Notes: generated by a model not told the origin, from the sequence alone. Positions 43,646-51,849 are shown, counted from the stretch's first letter. The stretch is 64,000 nt of DNA from Halosegnis longus (GCF_009663395.1 NZ_QKNW01000001.1:1736001-1800000), one strand, 5' to 3'. Translations and numbers: made by a program.

Positions 43646-44110
43646 CTATTGGGTAATCTCGACGGCAACTTCGTACGAGTACGTGAACTCCTCGTCGATC
43701 TCGTCGCCGCGGTAGTAGTCGATGAGGCGTCGAATCTTCGACTCCGTGTTCTGGAGCGCGCGCTTGTTCTGGTAGTCGGTCTGATTCTCGTCCATGTGGT
43801 CGCGCAGCCGGACCGCACGCGCCAGCAGATTCCGGAGGTCCTCGGGGACCTCGGGGGCGGCGTCGTGCTCGTCGAGAATCTCGCCGACCTTCTTGCCGGT
43901 GACGAGCTTCACGTCCGGGACGGGAACGCCCTGGACGCCCTCGTCGCGCAGCTTCATGCCGATCTGGGACGGGTCGTCGCCCTGCTCGGCGAGTTCGACG
44001 ACGCGCTCCTCGACGGCGTCTGCGTCTACGTCACTCCACTCCGGGTTCTCGTCTGCCGCGGGCTTGTCCGAGCCGGACGAGCCACGACGGCGGGTATGCA
44101 TTCGTGCCAT
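43646..44110 (-). CDS. rps15: 30S ribosomal protein uS15
   Basis: The 154-residue protein has the archaeal S15 layout: N-terminal MARMHTRRRGSSGSDKPA, an extension with EERVVELAEQGDDPSQIGMK and VPVPDVKLVTGKKVGEIL, then the S15 core NLLARAVRLRDHMDEN with NTESKIRRLIDYYR. It binds 16S rRNA helices early in assembly. The start at 44110 is typical; upstream in-frame codons are not. It is first in its operon and is preceded by an unusually long gap of about 100 bases to the nearest TATA-like element. Confidence 0.95.
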   Translation of the reverse strand: MARMHTRRRGSSGSDKPAADENPEWSDVDADAVEERVVELAEQGDDPSQIGMKLRDEGVQGVPVPDVKLVTGKKVGEILDEHDAAPEVPEDLRNLLARAVRLRDHMDENQTDYQNKRALQNTESKIRRLIDYYRGDEIDEEFTYSYEVAVEITQ

Positions 44111-44237
44111 AGATTGATTGAACGAACACGAGCCGCGACAGCGAGGTCTACTCGCACGTCCGCAATCCCAAGCCACACAACCGGTGGCAGGTCGGATTTG
44201 CGGCTGTGCCGTTCCTACAACGTATTCTCCCGCTCGC

Positions 44238-44247
44238 GTACTTATGG
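44238..44247 (-). promoter_or_regulatory. Candidate TATA box of the S15 operon, predicting a long leader
   Basis: On the minus strand this reads like cataagtac. It is the nearest AT-rich element to the S15 ATG at 44110 but lies about 130 bases before it. It would put the transcription start near 44215 and leave about 105 bases of untranslated leader, unlike the leaderless genes around it. Confidence 0.4.
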
Positions 44248-44278
44248 GTTGTTACTCCCGCCTCTCTGGTTCGATGGG

Positions 44279-44285
44279 TTTATAC
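44279..44285 (+). promoter_or_regulatory. TATA box of tRNA-Ala
   Basis: The element tttatac lies 30-36 bases before the first base of the tRNA at 44315, suggesting a short leader removed by RNase P. Confidence 0.6.
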
Positions 44286-44314
44286 TCGAAAGCGGGATAC
44301 GATGGAGTGCACGC

Positions 44315-44386
44315 GGGCTTGTAGATCAGTGGTAGATCGTTCCCTTGGCAGGGGAAAGGCCCAGGGTTCAAATCCCTGCAAGTCCA
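44315..44386 (+). tRNA. tRNA-Ala (anticodon GGC)
   Basis: A 72-base cloverleaf. The acceptor stem GGGCTTG pairs with CAAGTCC and includes the G3-U70 wobble pair that identifies alanine tRNAs. The D arm is GATC-AGTGGTA-GATC. The anticodon stem TTCCC/GGGAA encloses a 7-base loop TTGGCAG with anticodon GGC at 44347-44349. The T arm is CAGGG-TTCAAAT-CCCTG. The discriminator is A, CCA is not encoded, and no intron is visible. Confidence 0.95.
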
Positions 44387-44426
44387 CTCCTTCGCTCCGT
44401 TTCACTCCGACCAGTCCCGGACTTTC

Positions 44427-45761
44427 TCACTCGAACGTCGCCCCGATAGCGTTATCGAGGACCGACACCGCACGGTCGATATCCGACTCGTCGACACACA
44501 GCGGCGGCGAGATGATGTTCTGGATGTCCGGACGACCACCGCCGAACAAGACCCCGTGCTCGCGGGCGTACTCGCGGGTCTCGGCCACGGGATTATCTTC
44601 GTCTCCGTTCTCGACCATCGGGTCGACGAACGGCTCGCCGGTAGCGGGGTCGCGAAACTCGACACCCCAGTGGAAGCCGCGCCCGTGCACGTCGGCGACG
44701 GCGTCGTGTTCGGCTTCGAGTTCCCGGAGCCGGTCTTCGAGCAGGGGAGCCAACTCCCGGACGTTGTCGATGAGCCCGTCCTCGTACTCGTCCATCGCAG
44801 CCAGTCCCGCCGCACAGCCGAGGGGGTGGCCAGCGAACGTCTGGCCGACGGCGATACCCTCCTCGCGGAAGTGGTCGCTCAACGCGCCGTTCGCGACGAC
44901 GCCGGCCAGCGGAACGTACGCGCTGGTGACGCCCTTCGCGAAGGTGATCATGTCCGGGCGGACGCCCTCGGTGCCGATGCCGAACCAGTCGCCACACCGC
45001 CCGAACCCCGTAATGACCTCGTCGGCCACGAGCAGGATGTCGTACTCGTCACAGAGCTCGCGGACGCGCTCGAAGTAGCCCGGCGGGGCCGGATACGCGC
45101 CGCTGGTCCCGCCGATGGGTTCGGTCAGGAGCGCGGCGATGCTGTCGGGACCCTCGTTCCGGATGACCCACTCCAGATGGTCGGCCGCCTGGTCGGCCAA
45201 CGCCTCGGGTGCGTCGGCGTCGAAACACTCCGGCAGGGGTGGCATGAACCGCGCGGTCCCGGAGGTGGCGGCGTACCGTTCGACGGTCGCGCGCGTCGAC
45301 GGGTCGCCCGTGAGACTCGCCGCGCCGTAGGTGCCGCCGTGGTACGAGCGCCATCGGGTGAGCACCTTCGGAGCGTCCTGATACGAGCGCGCGAGCTGCA
45401 TCGCGGCCTCGTTCGCCTCGCTGCCGGAGACCGAAAAGAAGACGCTGGCGTCGTCGACGGGCGCGACCGCGGCGAGCCGCCCGGCCAACGCCGAGCGCGC
45501 GTCGTTGTGTTTCGAGGAGGAAACGTACGCGATGCGGTCGAGTTGGTCGCGGATGGCGGCGTTGATGCGTTCGTTGCCGTGGCCGGCGTTCACACAGTAG
45601 AGCTGGGCGATGAAGTCGAGATACTCCTCGCCGTCTGCCGTCTGGATGTACGCGCCGTCGCCGTCGGTCACGTCCAGCGTCTCGGCGTCGGGCGAGTGCC
45701 AGTGTGGTATCGCTCGGTCCTCGGACCCGGGTGAGACGGGCGTTCGATTCGGTCGTGACAT
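44427..45761 (-). CDS. Class III PLP-dependent aminotransferase
   Basis: The 444-residue enzyme has class III hallmarks: the FFSVSGSEANEAAMQLAR segment, the aspartate motif LLVADEVITGFGRCGDWFG, and the PLP lysine in MITFAKGVTSAYVPLAG. Class III enzymes act on omega-amines such as GABA, ornithine, beta-alanine or taurine; which one is unknown here. It has the HSPDAETLDVTDGDGAYIQT start typical of the family. The ATG at 45761 is used; an upstream GTG two codons earlier is possible. It lies 40 bases from the tRNA-Ala 3' end in convergent orientation. Confidence 0.92.
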   Translation of the reverse strand: MSRPNRTPVSPGSEDRAIPHWHSPDAETLDVTDGDGAYIQTADGEEYLDFIAQLYCVNAGHGNERINAAIRDQLDRIAYVSSSKHNDARSALAGRLAAVAPVDDASVFFSVSGSEANEAAMQLARSYQDAPKVLTRWRSYHGGTYGAASLTGDPSTRATVERYAATSGTARFMPPLPECFDADAPEALADQAADHLEWVIRNEGPDSIAALLTEPIGGTSGAYPAPPGYFERVRELCDEYDILLVADEVITGFGRCGDWFGIGTEGVRPDMITFAKGVTSAYVPLAGVVANGALSDHFREEGIAVGQTFAGHPLGCAAGLAAMDEYEDGLIDNVRELAPLLEDRLRELEAEHDAVADVHGRGFHWGVEFRDPATGEPFVDPMVENGDEDNPVAETREYAREHGVLFGGGRPDIQNIISPPLCVDESDIDRAVSVLDNAIGATFE

Positions 45762-45827
45762 GTGCACGAGCTATGCAGTCTCGTGTGATAAGTGCTGGCA
45801 CGACACGCACCCGTCGGTCGAGGCCGG

Positions 45828-46631
45828 CTACGCCAGCCCTCGCCGCTCGACGAACGCGCGAACCTCGCTGACGGCGGCGTCGAACTCGTCACGAACGACG
45901 GTGTGGCCCGCACCGTCGATATGGACGAGGGGGCCGTCGAGCGGCCCGGCAAGCCGGCGTTCCTCCTGGCGGATACGGTCGTCGGCATCGGCCTTCAGGA
46001 CGAGCGTCGGCGCGTCGATGTCGCCGAACGCGTCCGACGTGACGGGGTAGCCGGCGTGTGCCAGCGCCGCCGTGCGCGGGTCGCACTCGCCCTGTGCGAC
46101 CGCGCGGCGTCGGGCCTGTTCGCCTTCGGCTTCGAGCGCGTCGACGCGCTCGGCGAGCGATTGGCTCCGCCACTCGTGGACGCGGTCGCGGACGAACCGC
46201 CGTCGCTCGTCGGCGCTCATCGGCGGCTCCGAGTCGGCAAAGCGCGCAGGGTCCTCCAGCACGAGGGCGTCGAGGTCGGCTTCGGTCGCGAGCCACGCGG
46301 CGGTCGCGGCTCCCATCGAGTGGCCGTAGACGACTGGCGCGTCGAGTCCGAGCGCGGCGATACCCTCGCGCATGTCGGCGACGCGGTCGGCCATCTGGTA
46401 GCCGGTCGCCGGGGCGTCGGTGTGGCCGTGGCCGCGGGCGTCGTACGCGTGGACGGTGAACTGCTCGGCGAGCGCGTCGACGATGGGCCGGCGACAGCGG
46501 GCGCTCTCGTAGAAGCCGTGTGCGAGAAGCAGCGGGGGACCGGCACCCGTCCGGTAGGTGCGGACGGTGATGTCGTTCGCCCGGACGGTGTCCGTGGTCC
46601 AGCCGTCGGGGAGTCGGAGCGGACGGCGCAC
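45828..46631 (-). CDS. Alpha/beta hydrolase
   Basis: The 267-residue hydrolase shows the nucleophile elbow VYGHSMGAATA (catalytic Ser), the oxyanion region PPLLLAHGFYESA, a probable acid residue (Asp) in APTLVLKADADDR, and the catalytic His in HIDGAGHTVV. Family members are esterases, lipases or C-C hydrolases, and the substrate cannot be predicted. The start is a GTG at 46631, two bases after the stop of the RHH gene, which suggests shared transcription. Confidence 0.85.
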   Translation of the reverse strand: MRRPLRLPDGWTTDTVRANDITVRTYRTGAGPPLLLAHGFYESARCRRPIVDALAEQFTVHAYDARGHGHTDAPATGYQMADRVADMREGIAALGLDAPVVYGHSMGAATAAWLATEADLDALVLEDPARFADSEPPMSADERRRFVRDRVHEWRSQSLAERVDALEAEGEQARRRAVAQGECDPRTAALAHAGYPVTSDAFGDIDAPTLVLKADADDRIRQEERRLAGPLDGPLVHIDGAGHTVVRDEFDAAVSEVRAFVERRGLA

Positions 46632-46633
46632 CC

Positions 46634-46876
46634 TCAGAGGGTGTACTCGTCCTCGGGGTCGGTGTCGGCGGCGGGGTCGTGTTGGTCGTCGGTCGCCTGC
46701 GTGAACAGGTCCTCGCCCGGTTCGCGGCCGGTGTCCTCGTCCACGTCGAAGGCCGTCAGTCCGAGGGTGAGCAGCTCCTCGATCGCCTCGTCGCGGTTGA
46801 TGAACTCGCCCTGGTTGACGAATCGGTCGATCTCCGAGTCGATGCGGTCGGGGAGGTCGATACGGATTTCGGACAT
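46634..46876 (-). CDS. Ribbon-helix-helix DNA-binding protein
   Basis: The 80-residue protein begins MSEIRIDLPDRIDSEIDRFV and continues to NQGEFINRDEAIEELLTLGL: a beta-strand, helix, turn, helix pattern of the CopG/MetJ/Arc fold, used as a dimer to read DNA with the strand. The C-terminal half is acidic and likely disordered. Two bases separate its stop from the hydrolase gene, so it may regulate that pair. Antitoxin-type relatives exist, but no toxin gene is seen next to it. Confidence 0.8.
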   Translation of the reverse strand: MSEIRIDLPDRIDSEIDRFVNQGEFINRDEAIEELLTLGLTAFDVDEDTGREPGEDLFTQATDDQHDPAADTDPEDEYTL

Positions 46877-46920
46877 ATCTCTACTCGGTGTGTCGTCCTT
46901 TTGAATCTACCGCGAGGAGC

Positions 46921-47025
46921 TTACTCGTCGCGCTCGTTGCCGCGTTCCCAGACGCTGTCGGCGCCGTCTCCGTTCGGTGCTGTGTGGCTGATCTCCTTCA
47001 GGCTCTCCCGTTCCCGGTCGTTCAT
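46921..47025 (-). CDS. 34-residue acidic protein
   Basis: A short frame begins MNDREREHK-like as MNDRERESLKEISHTAPNGD and ends ERGNERDE. It is strongly charged, with the Glu/Asp/Arg composition of a haloarchaeal cytosolic peptide and no hydrophobic segment. It has its own AT-rich upstream region with a palindrome (see dyad at 47074-47093). Length is too short for database-level certainty, so it is offered with moderate confidence. Confidence 0.55.
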   Translation of the reverse strand: MNDRERESLKEISHTAPNGDGADSVWERGNERDE

Positions 47026-47073
47026 CGTGTTACGCCACGAGGCCGCGTATCTACTTGAACGTTCGTACAATCC

Positions 47074-47093
47074 TGGTATTACTATCTATACCA
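47074..47093. promoter_or_regulatory. Perfect 6-bp dyad TGGTAT-N8-ATACCA, candidate operator
   Basis: The arms TGGTAT and ATACCA flank TACTATCT in a stretch unusually AT-rich for this genome. It is next to a minus-strand TATA-like ttatattc (about 47098-47107), so a dimeric regulator bound here would cover the predicted start of transcription for the minus-strand micro-gene at 46921-47025. Confidence 0.45.
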
Positions 47094-47109
47094 TACTAAG
47101 AATATAAGG

Positions 47110-48261
47110 TTATTCGAGGAACCGCTCGATGCGGTCCATCGCGGTGCGGAGGTCGTCCATCGAGGAGGCGTACGACATTCGGAGGTGTCCCTCGCCGCCG
47201 GTGCCGAATGCGTCACCTGGGACGACGGCCACCTGCTCTGCCTGCAGGAGGGCCTCGGCGAACTCGCCGGCGTCGGGCCACGGCGACTCGGGGAAGACGT
47301 AGAACGCGCCCGTCGCCTCGAAGCAGTCGATGCCCATCTCGTCGAGGCGAGCGAGCACGAAGTTCCGCCGGCGGTCGTACTGGGTACACATCTCTTCCAC
47401 GTCGGGCTCGCAGTTGTCGAGCGCCTCGATGGCCGCGTGTTGGGCCGTCGTCGGGGCCGACAACATCGTGTACTGGTGGATGCGGTTGATGGACTCGACG
47501 ACGTGTGCCGGCGCGAGCGCGTAGCCGAGCCGCATCCCCGTCATCGCGTACGCCTTCGAGAAGCCGTTGAAGACGACGGTCCGTTCGCGCATCCCCGGCA
47601 GCGTCGCGATGGAGGTGTGGTCGCCCTCGTAGGTGAGCGCGGCGTATATCTCGTCGGCCATCACCGCGATGTCGTGCTCGCGACAGAACGCGGCCACCTC
47701 CCGCAGTTCGTCCTCGGTCATGGTCGCCCCGGTCGGATTGTTCGGGTAACAGTAGACGAGCAGCTCGGCCTCCTGTGCGCCTGCGGCCTCCAGTCGCTCG
47801 CGCGTGAGGACGAACTCGTCTTCGGCGCGGGTCTCGACCGGGAGCGGTTCGCCGCCGGCGAATCGGACGCCCGGCTCGTAGGAGACGTACGCCGGCTGTG
47901 CGATGGCGACGCTGTCGCCCGGATTCACGAGCGCACGGAACGTGGCGTCGATCGCTTCACTCGCACCCGCCGTGACGATGATCTCCTCGTCGGGATCGTA
48001 GTTCAGGTCGTAGCGGGTGACGTGGTCGGCGATGCGCTCGCGCAGTTCGACCATCCCCTTGTTTGCGGTGTAGGAGGTCCGCCCGCGCTGGAGCGAGTCG
48101 ATGGCGGCTTCCCGCGCCCGGTAGGGGGTCGCGAAGTCCGGTTCGCCGACGCCCAGCGAGACGACGTTGTCCATCTCGGCGGCCACCTCGAAGAAGCGGC
48201 GAATCCCCGACTCGGGCACCGACGCCACGCGGTCCGAGGGCTGGAGGGGTGTCTCGCTCAT
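47110..48261 (-). CDS. Class I PLP-dependent aminotransferase
   Basis: The 383-residue enzyme has VSLGVGEPDFATPYRAREAA, YPNNPTGATMTEDEL, AVMADEIYAALTYEG, and the PLP lysine in VFNGFSKAYAMTGMRLGYAL. It belongs to the same class I subgroup as the enzymes at 5595 and 31826. It is the second gene after an Lrp-type regulator, whose stop overlaps its start by four bases (ATGA), so it is probably controlled by that regulator. Substrate unknown. Its stop lies near the AT-rich region holding the 47074 dyad. Confidence 0.9.
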   Translation of the reverse strand: MSETPLQPSDRVASVPESGIRRFFEVAAEMDNVVSLGVGEPDFATPYRAREAAIDSLQRGRTSYTANKGMVELRERIADHVTRYDLNYDPDEEIIVTAGASEAIDATFRALVNPGDSVAIAQPAYVSYEPGVRFAGGEPLPVETRAEDEFVLTRERLEAAGAQEAELLVYCYPNNPTGATMTEDELREVAAFCREHDIAVMADEIYAALTYEGDHTSIATLPGMRERTVVFNGFSKAYAMTGMRLGYALAPAHVVESINRIHQYTMLSAPTTAQHAAIEALDNCEPDVEEMCTQYDRRRNFVLARLDEMGIDCFEATGAFYVFPESPWPDAGEFAEALLQAEQVAVVPGDAFGTGGEGHLRMSYASSMDDLRTAMDRIERFLE

Positions 48262-48746
48262 GGGGAGTAGCTGATGCGTTCGTCCCCCTCCTCGGTGTCG
48301 AACCGGTGGTTCGACTCCTTGTACGTCTCCATCACGTAGTGGGTGACCGTCTGTGTGATTTCGGGCAGCGGGGCGACCTTCTCGGAGACGAACCGCGACA
48401 CCTCACCCATGGAGTCGGCCTCCACGTCGAGCGCGAAGTCGTAGTCGCCGGACATGAGCCGGAGCGAGGCGACCTCGGGAAAGCCCGCGAGTCGCTGCGC
48501 GATGTCGCGGTAGGAGGTCTCGCGGTCAAGCGTGACGTTACACTCCACGTGTGCACGCACGGGTTCGTCGTCGAGCTTCGACGGGTCGACGACGGCCGTG
48601 TAGCCGGCGACGACACCGTCGGTCTCCAGTGCGGCGATGGTCTCCTCGACGGCGGACTCGTCGAGCCCGGTCATCCGCGCGAGGTCGGCGGTCGTGTAGC
48701 GGGCGTTCTCCCGCAAAAGGTCGAGTACTGCGGCACGCTCGTCCAT
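48258..48746 (-). CDS. Lrp/AsnC-family transcriptional regulator
   Basis: The 162-residue regulator has an N-terminal winged helix (about 1-55, ARMTGLDESAVEETIAALET in the HTH) and a C-terminal ligand-sensing RAM/ACT-like domain (about 65-150, EVASLRLMSGDYDFALDVEA). Lrp proteins sense amino acids and control amino-acid metabolism. It overlaps the aminotransferase gene by four bases, so it likely controls it according to an amino-acid signal. A short dyad lies in its divergent intergenic region. Confidence 0.9.
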   Translation of the reverse strand: MDERAAVLDLLRENARYTTADLARMTGLDESAVEETIAALETDGVVAGYTAVVDPSKLDDEPVRAHVECNVTLDRETSYRDIAQRLAGFPEVASLRLMSGDYDFALDVEADSMGEVSRFVSEKVAPLPEITQTVTHYVMETYKESNHRFDTEEGDERISYSP

Positions 48747-48853
48747 ACGCCGACGCGGTCCAGCGTCCGGTTAACCCTTGCGTCGCCGACAGGCGTTACC
48801 CCCGCGTCTTTCCACATTTTCGCCGATGGGGCTATGTCAATAATTACCATACA

Positions 48854-48870
48854 GTGATATATTATCTCAC
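48854..48870. promoter_or_regulatory. Imperfect dyad GTGA-N9-TCAC in AT-rich divergent region
   Basis: A 17-base element gtgatatattatctcac lies between the divergent Lrp regulator (starts 48746) and the small gene at 48907. The 40 bases around it are the most AT-rich stretch of the region. An Lrp or other dimeric factor could bind here. Confidence 0.35.
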
Positions 48871-48906
48871 GATATTCTTATTATGTTCCCCCGTATTCGA
48901 GCAGGT

Positions 48907-49095
48907 ATGCACACGCATGCGCTGGAGACCGCGGTGACGCTCTACGAGAGTGACACGTACACGCTGTCGATGGCCGCACAGCAGGCCGGTGTCGAGGAGT
49001 CCCGGCTCGTGGACTGCCTCGCCCGCCGCGGCGTCGACACCACCGGTGCCGTCCCGGAGGACATCAAGGCCGCCGGCCGCGCCACCGCAGACTGA
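48907..49095 (+). CDS. 62-residue HTH-like protein (UPF0175-like/DUF7317-like)
   Basis: The protein begins MHTHALETAVTLYESDTYTL and continues SMAAQQAGVEESRLVDCLAR, a helix-turn-helix pattern with an added short C-terminal tail. It resembles the small UPF0175 group of HTH proteins found as antitoxin-like regulators. The ATG at 48907 is preferred because TATA-like cttattat is about 29 bases before it; an alternative ATG exists at 48883. It is divergent from the Lrp operon, so it could be regulated from the shared intergenic region. Confidence 0.65.
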   Translation: MHTHALETAVTLYESDTYTLSMAAQQAGVEESRLVDCLARRGVDTTGAVPEDIKAAGRATAD

Positions 49096-49177
49096 CACCG
49101 CTGACGCTCGGCCCCTCCGTCGCCCGCTCCCGCTCGTCGGTCCAGCCCGCTCTCCCGTCAGAAAACCGCCTTCCGAC

Positions 49178-51016
49178 TCAGTTCTCGCCGAAGAAGTCCG
49201 TCTCGACCGTCTGGTCCTGACTGAACGAGTCGAGCCGGACGCGCTTCGACCCGAAGGCCGTCTCCACGGTGACGTACATCTCCGTCGTCAGCGTGGAGCT
49301 CTCGCCGTTCCGGACGTGGGTCGGCCACCACTCGGCCATCTTCGAGTTGTCCAACTCCATCGTCGGGTCGATGGTCGTCGTGCCGACCGTTCCGATGAGA
49401 TACTCCTCGGGGTCGCCGTTCTCGTCGCGCACTACCTTCTCGTCCGCCAACACCACGTCGTTCAGCCGGACCGTGTAGGTCACGTCCGTGATGGTAATCG
49501 GCTGTGACCGCTCGTTGCGAATCTCGGCTTCAGCCTGCAGGGGTGCGACTGCCTCCGTCGCCGTTCCCCACTGCGCGCTCGTCCGCTCTATCGTCGCGAC
49601 CGTCCGGCCCTGCTGTTCGATGGTTCGCGGTTCGCTGCTCTCGAAACTCGACAGCAGGTCCGTCCCGACCGTGCGTTCCTCCTCGGGTTCGGGGGCGTCG
49701 AGTCGGGTCACACCGATATCGGCCGTCGTGTTCGCCTGTGTGATAACTGTCGACTGTTCCCCACGGTTGAGATGGCGCGCCCACCACGCCGGCACGCTGT
49801 CGTGGCGGAACTCGCTCGTCAGCGTGTACGTGTTGTTACCCGGTTCGAGTCCGTCGAACGTGGCCTGTCCGCTGGCCGCCTCGACACCGTTGATCGTCGT
49901 CCGCTCGGTCACGTCCAGCGTGACGATGTCCCCTACTTCGCCGTCGTTCGGGTTCGAGACGACGAGTTCGGTCTCGATGTCCGTCGTCGCGTCCGTCACC
50001 GCACCCCACTCGCTCGACCGGTCGACGAGCTCCGGCCGGTCGAAGCTCGTGTCCTCACCCGCGCCGGGAATCGTCGACACCTCGGTCGTCCCGGCACCGA
50101 GCAGGTCGGTCTGGAGGCGAGCGTTGCGCTCGAAGATGGTCAGCGGGACGCGCTCCAGTTCACCGTCGCGCTCGACGAGCCCGTACACCCGGACGGAGAG
50201 GTCGGTGGTCTGGTTCGCGCGGATGTGGCTCCGCCACCACTCGGCCATCCGCGGCGTGTCGATGGCCGGGTTCGCGGTGAACGTCCCCGACTCGCCGGGG
50301 ACGAGACTGAACGAATCCTCCGTGGTCCCCTCCCCGACGGTGACGCCGTTCATCTCAATCGCGTACGCCGTTCCGTCGAGCTGGATGGGGTAGTCGTGGA
50401 TGTTCTCGATGTCCGTCCGGACCTGTAGCGGGGTCGACTCGGCGGTCGCCTCACCCCAGCTCGCGCGCTGGTTCGAGACGCGAAGGATGGTGTCGTTGCC
50501 GACGCCGACCTCACGCGACTCGTCGCTCGTCACCGACGAGAGCAGGTCGGTCGTGAGCCGTTGTTCGGTCGCCGACAGCTCCACGCTCTGTGGAATGCCC
50601 GGCAGCGAGACGCGCGGCTCCGTCACCAGCGTCGTCGTCTCGCCGTTGTTGATGTGGGTGACCCACCACTCGGGAATCTTGTCGTTTCGGAGCGGAACGT
50701 CGACGGAGAGGGTGCTCTCTCCGGCCGGGAGCCCCACGCCGCCCTGTGACCCCTCGGCGACGGTCACGTCGTTCATCCGGACGGTGAACCCCAGCGTCGC
50801 GGCTCCGGGTATCGACCGGTCGTTCGGGTTCTGTATCGTGATGTCGTTGCGAATCGTCGTGGTCTCGTTCGTCACGTCACCGAACGAGGAGTCGACCGAC
50901 TCGACGGTCGGGCTCTCGAAGTTCTGGGCGAACTGGAAGACGTACACTCCCAGCCCGGCCGCCGCCACGAGTAGGACGACGCCTCCCACGAGAAGCGCTT
51001 TGCGGCGATTTACCAT
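49178..51016 (-). CDS. Membrane-anchored protein with four LEA14/WHy-type repeats
   Basis: The 612-residue protein has an N-terminal basic start and one transmembrane helix (about 7-27, LLVGGVVLLVAAAGLGVYVF), then four tandem WHy-like beta domains of about 100 residues (near 45-150, 185-290, 330-430, 475-595). Each has a strand pattern TDIxNPNDxx, a NGV-type turn, and ends in a repeated PxWWxxHINxGE-type motif (IPEWWVTHINNGETTT, MAEWWRSHIRANQTTD, VPAWWARHLNRGEQST, MAEWWPTHVRNGESST). LEA14/WHy proteins are linked to desiccation tolerance in plants and bacteria. Likely exposed to the high-salt exterior. Confidence 0.85.
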   Translation of the reverse strand: MVNRRKALLVGGVVLLVAAAGLGVYVFQFAQNFESPTVESVDSSFGDVTNETTTIRNDITIQNPNDRSIPGAATLGFTVRMNDVTVAEGSQGGVGLPAGESTLSVDVPLRNDKIPEWWVTHINNGETTTLVTEPRVSLPGIPQSVELSATEQRLTTDLLSSVTSDESREVGVGNDTILRVSNQRASWGEATAESTPLQVRTDIENIHDYPIQLDGTAYAIEMNGVTVGEGTTEDSFSLVPGESGTFTANPAIDTPRMAEWWRSHIRANQTTDLSVRVYGLVERDGELERVPLTIFERNARLQTDLLGAGTTEVSTIPGAGEDTSFDRPELVDRSSEWGAVTDATTDIETELVVSNPNDGEVGDIVTLDVTERTTINGVEAASGQATFDGLEPGNNTYTLTSEFRHDSVPAWWARHLNRGEQSTVITQANTTADIGVTRLDAPEPEEERTVGTDLLSSFESSEPRTIEQQGRTVATIERTSAQWGTATEAVAPLQAEAEIRNERSQPITITDVTYTVRLNDVVLADEKVVRDENGDPEEYLIGTVGTTTIDPTMELDNSKMAEWWPTHVRNGESSTLTTEMYVTVETAFGSKRVRLDSFSQDQTVETDFFGEN

Positions 51017-51093
51017 GGGCGTTCTACACCAGCATCGGTGGTAAAGCCGCCGGCCACACAGCAGTTTTGCCCGCGCCGCCACAACGGACCGGT

Positions 51094-51666
51094 ATGGTTC
51101 AGACCGACTCCGACTCACAGCTCCAGCGCGGCGACCTCGCCCCCGACTTCCGACTCGTCGGTACCGAGGGCGCACACTACACGCCCGACTCATTCGCTGA
51201 CAACGACGCCCTGCTCGTCGTCTTCACGTGCAACCACTGTCCGTACGCGAAGGCGAAGTTCGCCCCGCTCAACGCGATTGCCGAGGAGTACGACGACTGT
51301 GCCGTCGTCGGCATCAATCCCAACGACGCCGACGAGTATCCGGACGACTCCTACGAGCGCATGTGTGAGCTCGTCGACGACGGCACCATCGGCTACGACG
51401 CCTACCTCCGGGACGACGACGGCAGCGTCGCCGAGGCCTACGGAGCCGTCTGCACGCCGGACCCGTTCCTGTTTGCACGCGAGGACGGGGAGTGGCGACT
51501 CGCCTACCACGGCCGGCTGGACGACGCGCTCAACCCCGACGACGAGCCGTCGGGCGAGCCGGGCTTCGAGGTACGGCAGGCGATTGACGCGGTGCTCTCG
51601 GGTGAGGACGTGAGCCTCGAGGATAATCCGTCGCGGGGCTGTTCGATTAAGTGGCCGTCTGCGTAG
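51094..51666 (+). CDS. Thioredoxin-like (TlpA/AhpC-type) protein
   Basis: The 190-residue protein has a thioredoxin fold with the active-site pair in VFTCNHCPYAKAKFAPL (C-N-H-C, a variant of CxxC) and the later CTPDPFLFAREDGEWRLAYHGR region. The C-terminal RGCSIKWPSA has a third Cys seen in a subgroup of such thioredoxin-like proteins. It lacks a signal peptide, so it acts in the cytosol. The ATG at 51094 begins MVQTDSDSQLQRGDLAPDF. It stops directly against the stop of the convergent small gene. Confidence 0.85.
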   Translation: MVQTDSDSQLQRGDLAPDFRLVGTEGAHYTPDSFADNDALLVVFTCNHCPYAKAKFAPLNAIAEEYDDCAVVGINPNDADEYPDDSYERMCELVDDGTIGYDAYLRDDDGSVAEAYGAVCTPDPFLFAREDGEWRLAYHGRLDDALNPDDEPSGEPGFEVRQAIDAVLSGEDVSLEDNPSRGCSIKWPSA

Positions 51667-51849
51667 CTACTGCAGCGACGCGTCGACCGGCAGTTCGTTC
51701 GTCCGTGCGGCAAGCACTATCGCACCGGCGAGCAGCGCGACCGAGAGCACGCCGATGCCGGTGATGAGCGGGCTGTCCATGGTCCCACCGACCGCAGCGA
51801 GTGCCGCACCGGCCGCAGAACCACCGAACAGGGGGGTGAGCGTCGTCAT
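51667..51849 (-). CDS. 60-residue membrane protein
   Basis: The protein has two hydrophobic stretches (LFGGSAAGAALAAVGG and ITGIGVLSVALLAGAIVLAA). The ATG at 51849 is used; a GTG two codons earlier is possible. Its stop (TAG) abuts the stop of the thioredoxin-like gene. It precedes the NCS2 permease (downstream on the minus strand by gene order would be lower coordinates), so it is a separate unit. Function unknown. Confidence 0.6.
   Translation of the reverse strand: MTTLTPLFGGSAAGAALAAVGGTMDSPLITGIGVLSVALLAGAIVLAARTNELPVDASLQ

Noticed and set aside
46634-46876. Antitoxin of a toxin-antitoxin pair
   Set aside because: The RHH fold fits, but the adjacent genes are an alpha/beta hydrolase and a micro-gene, with no toxin family recognised.
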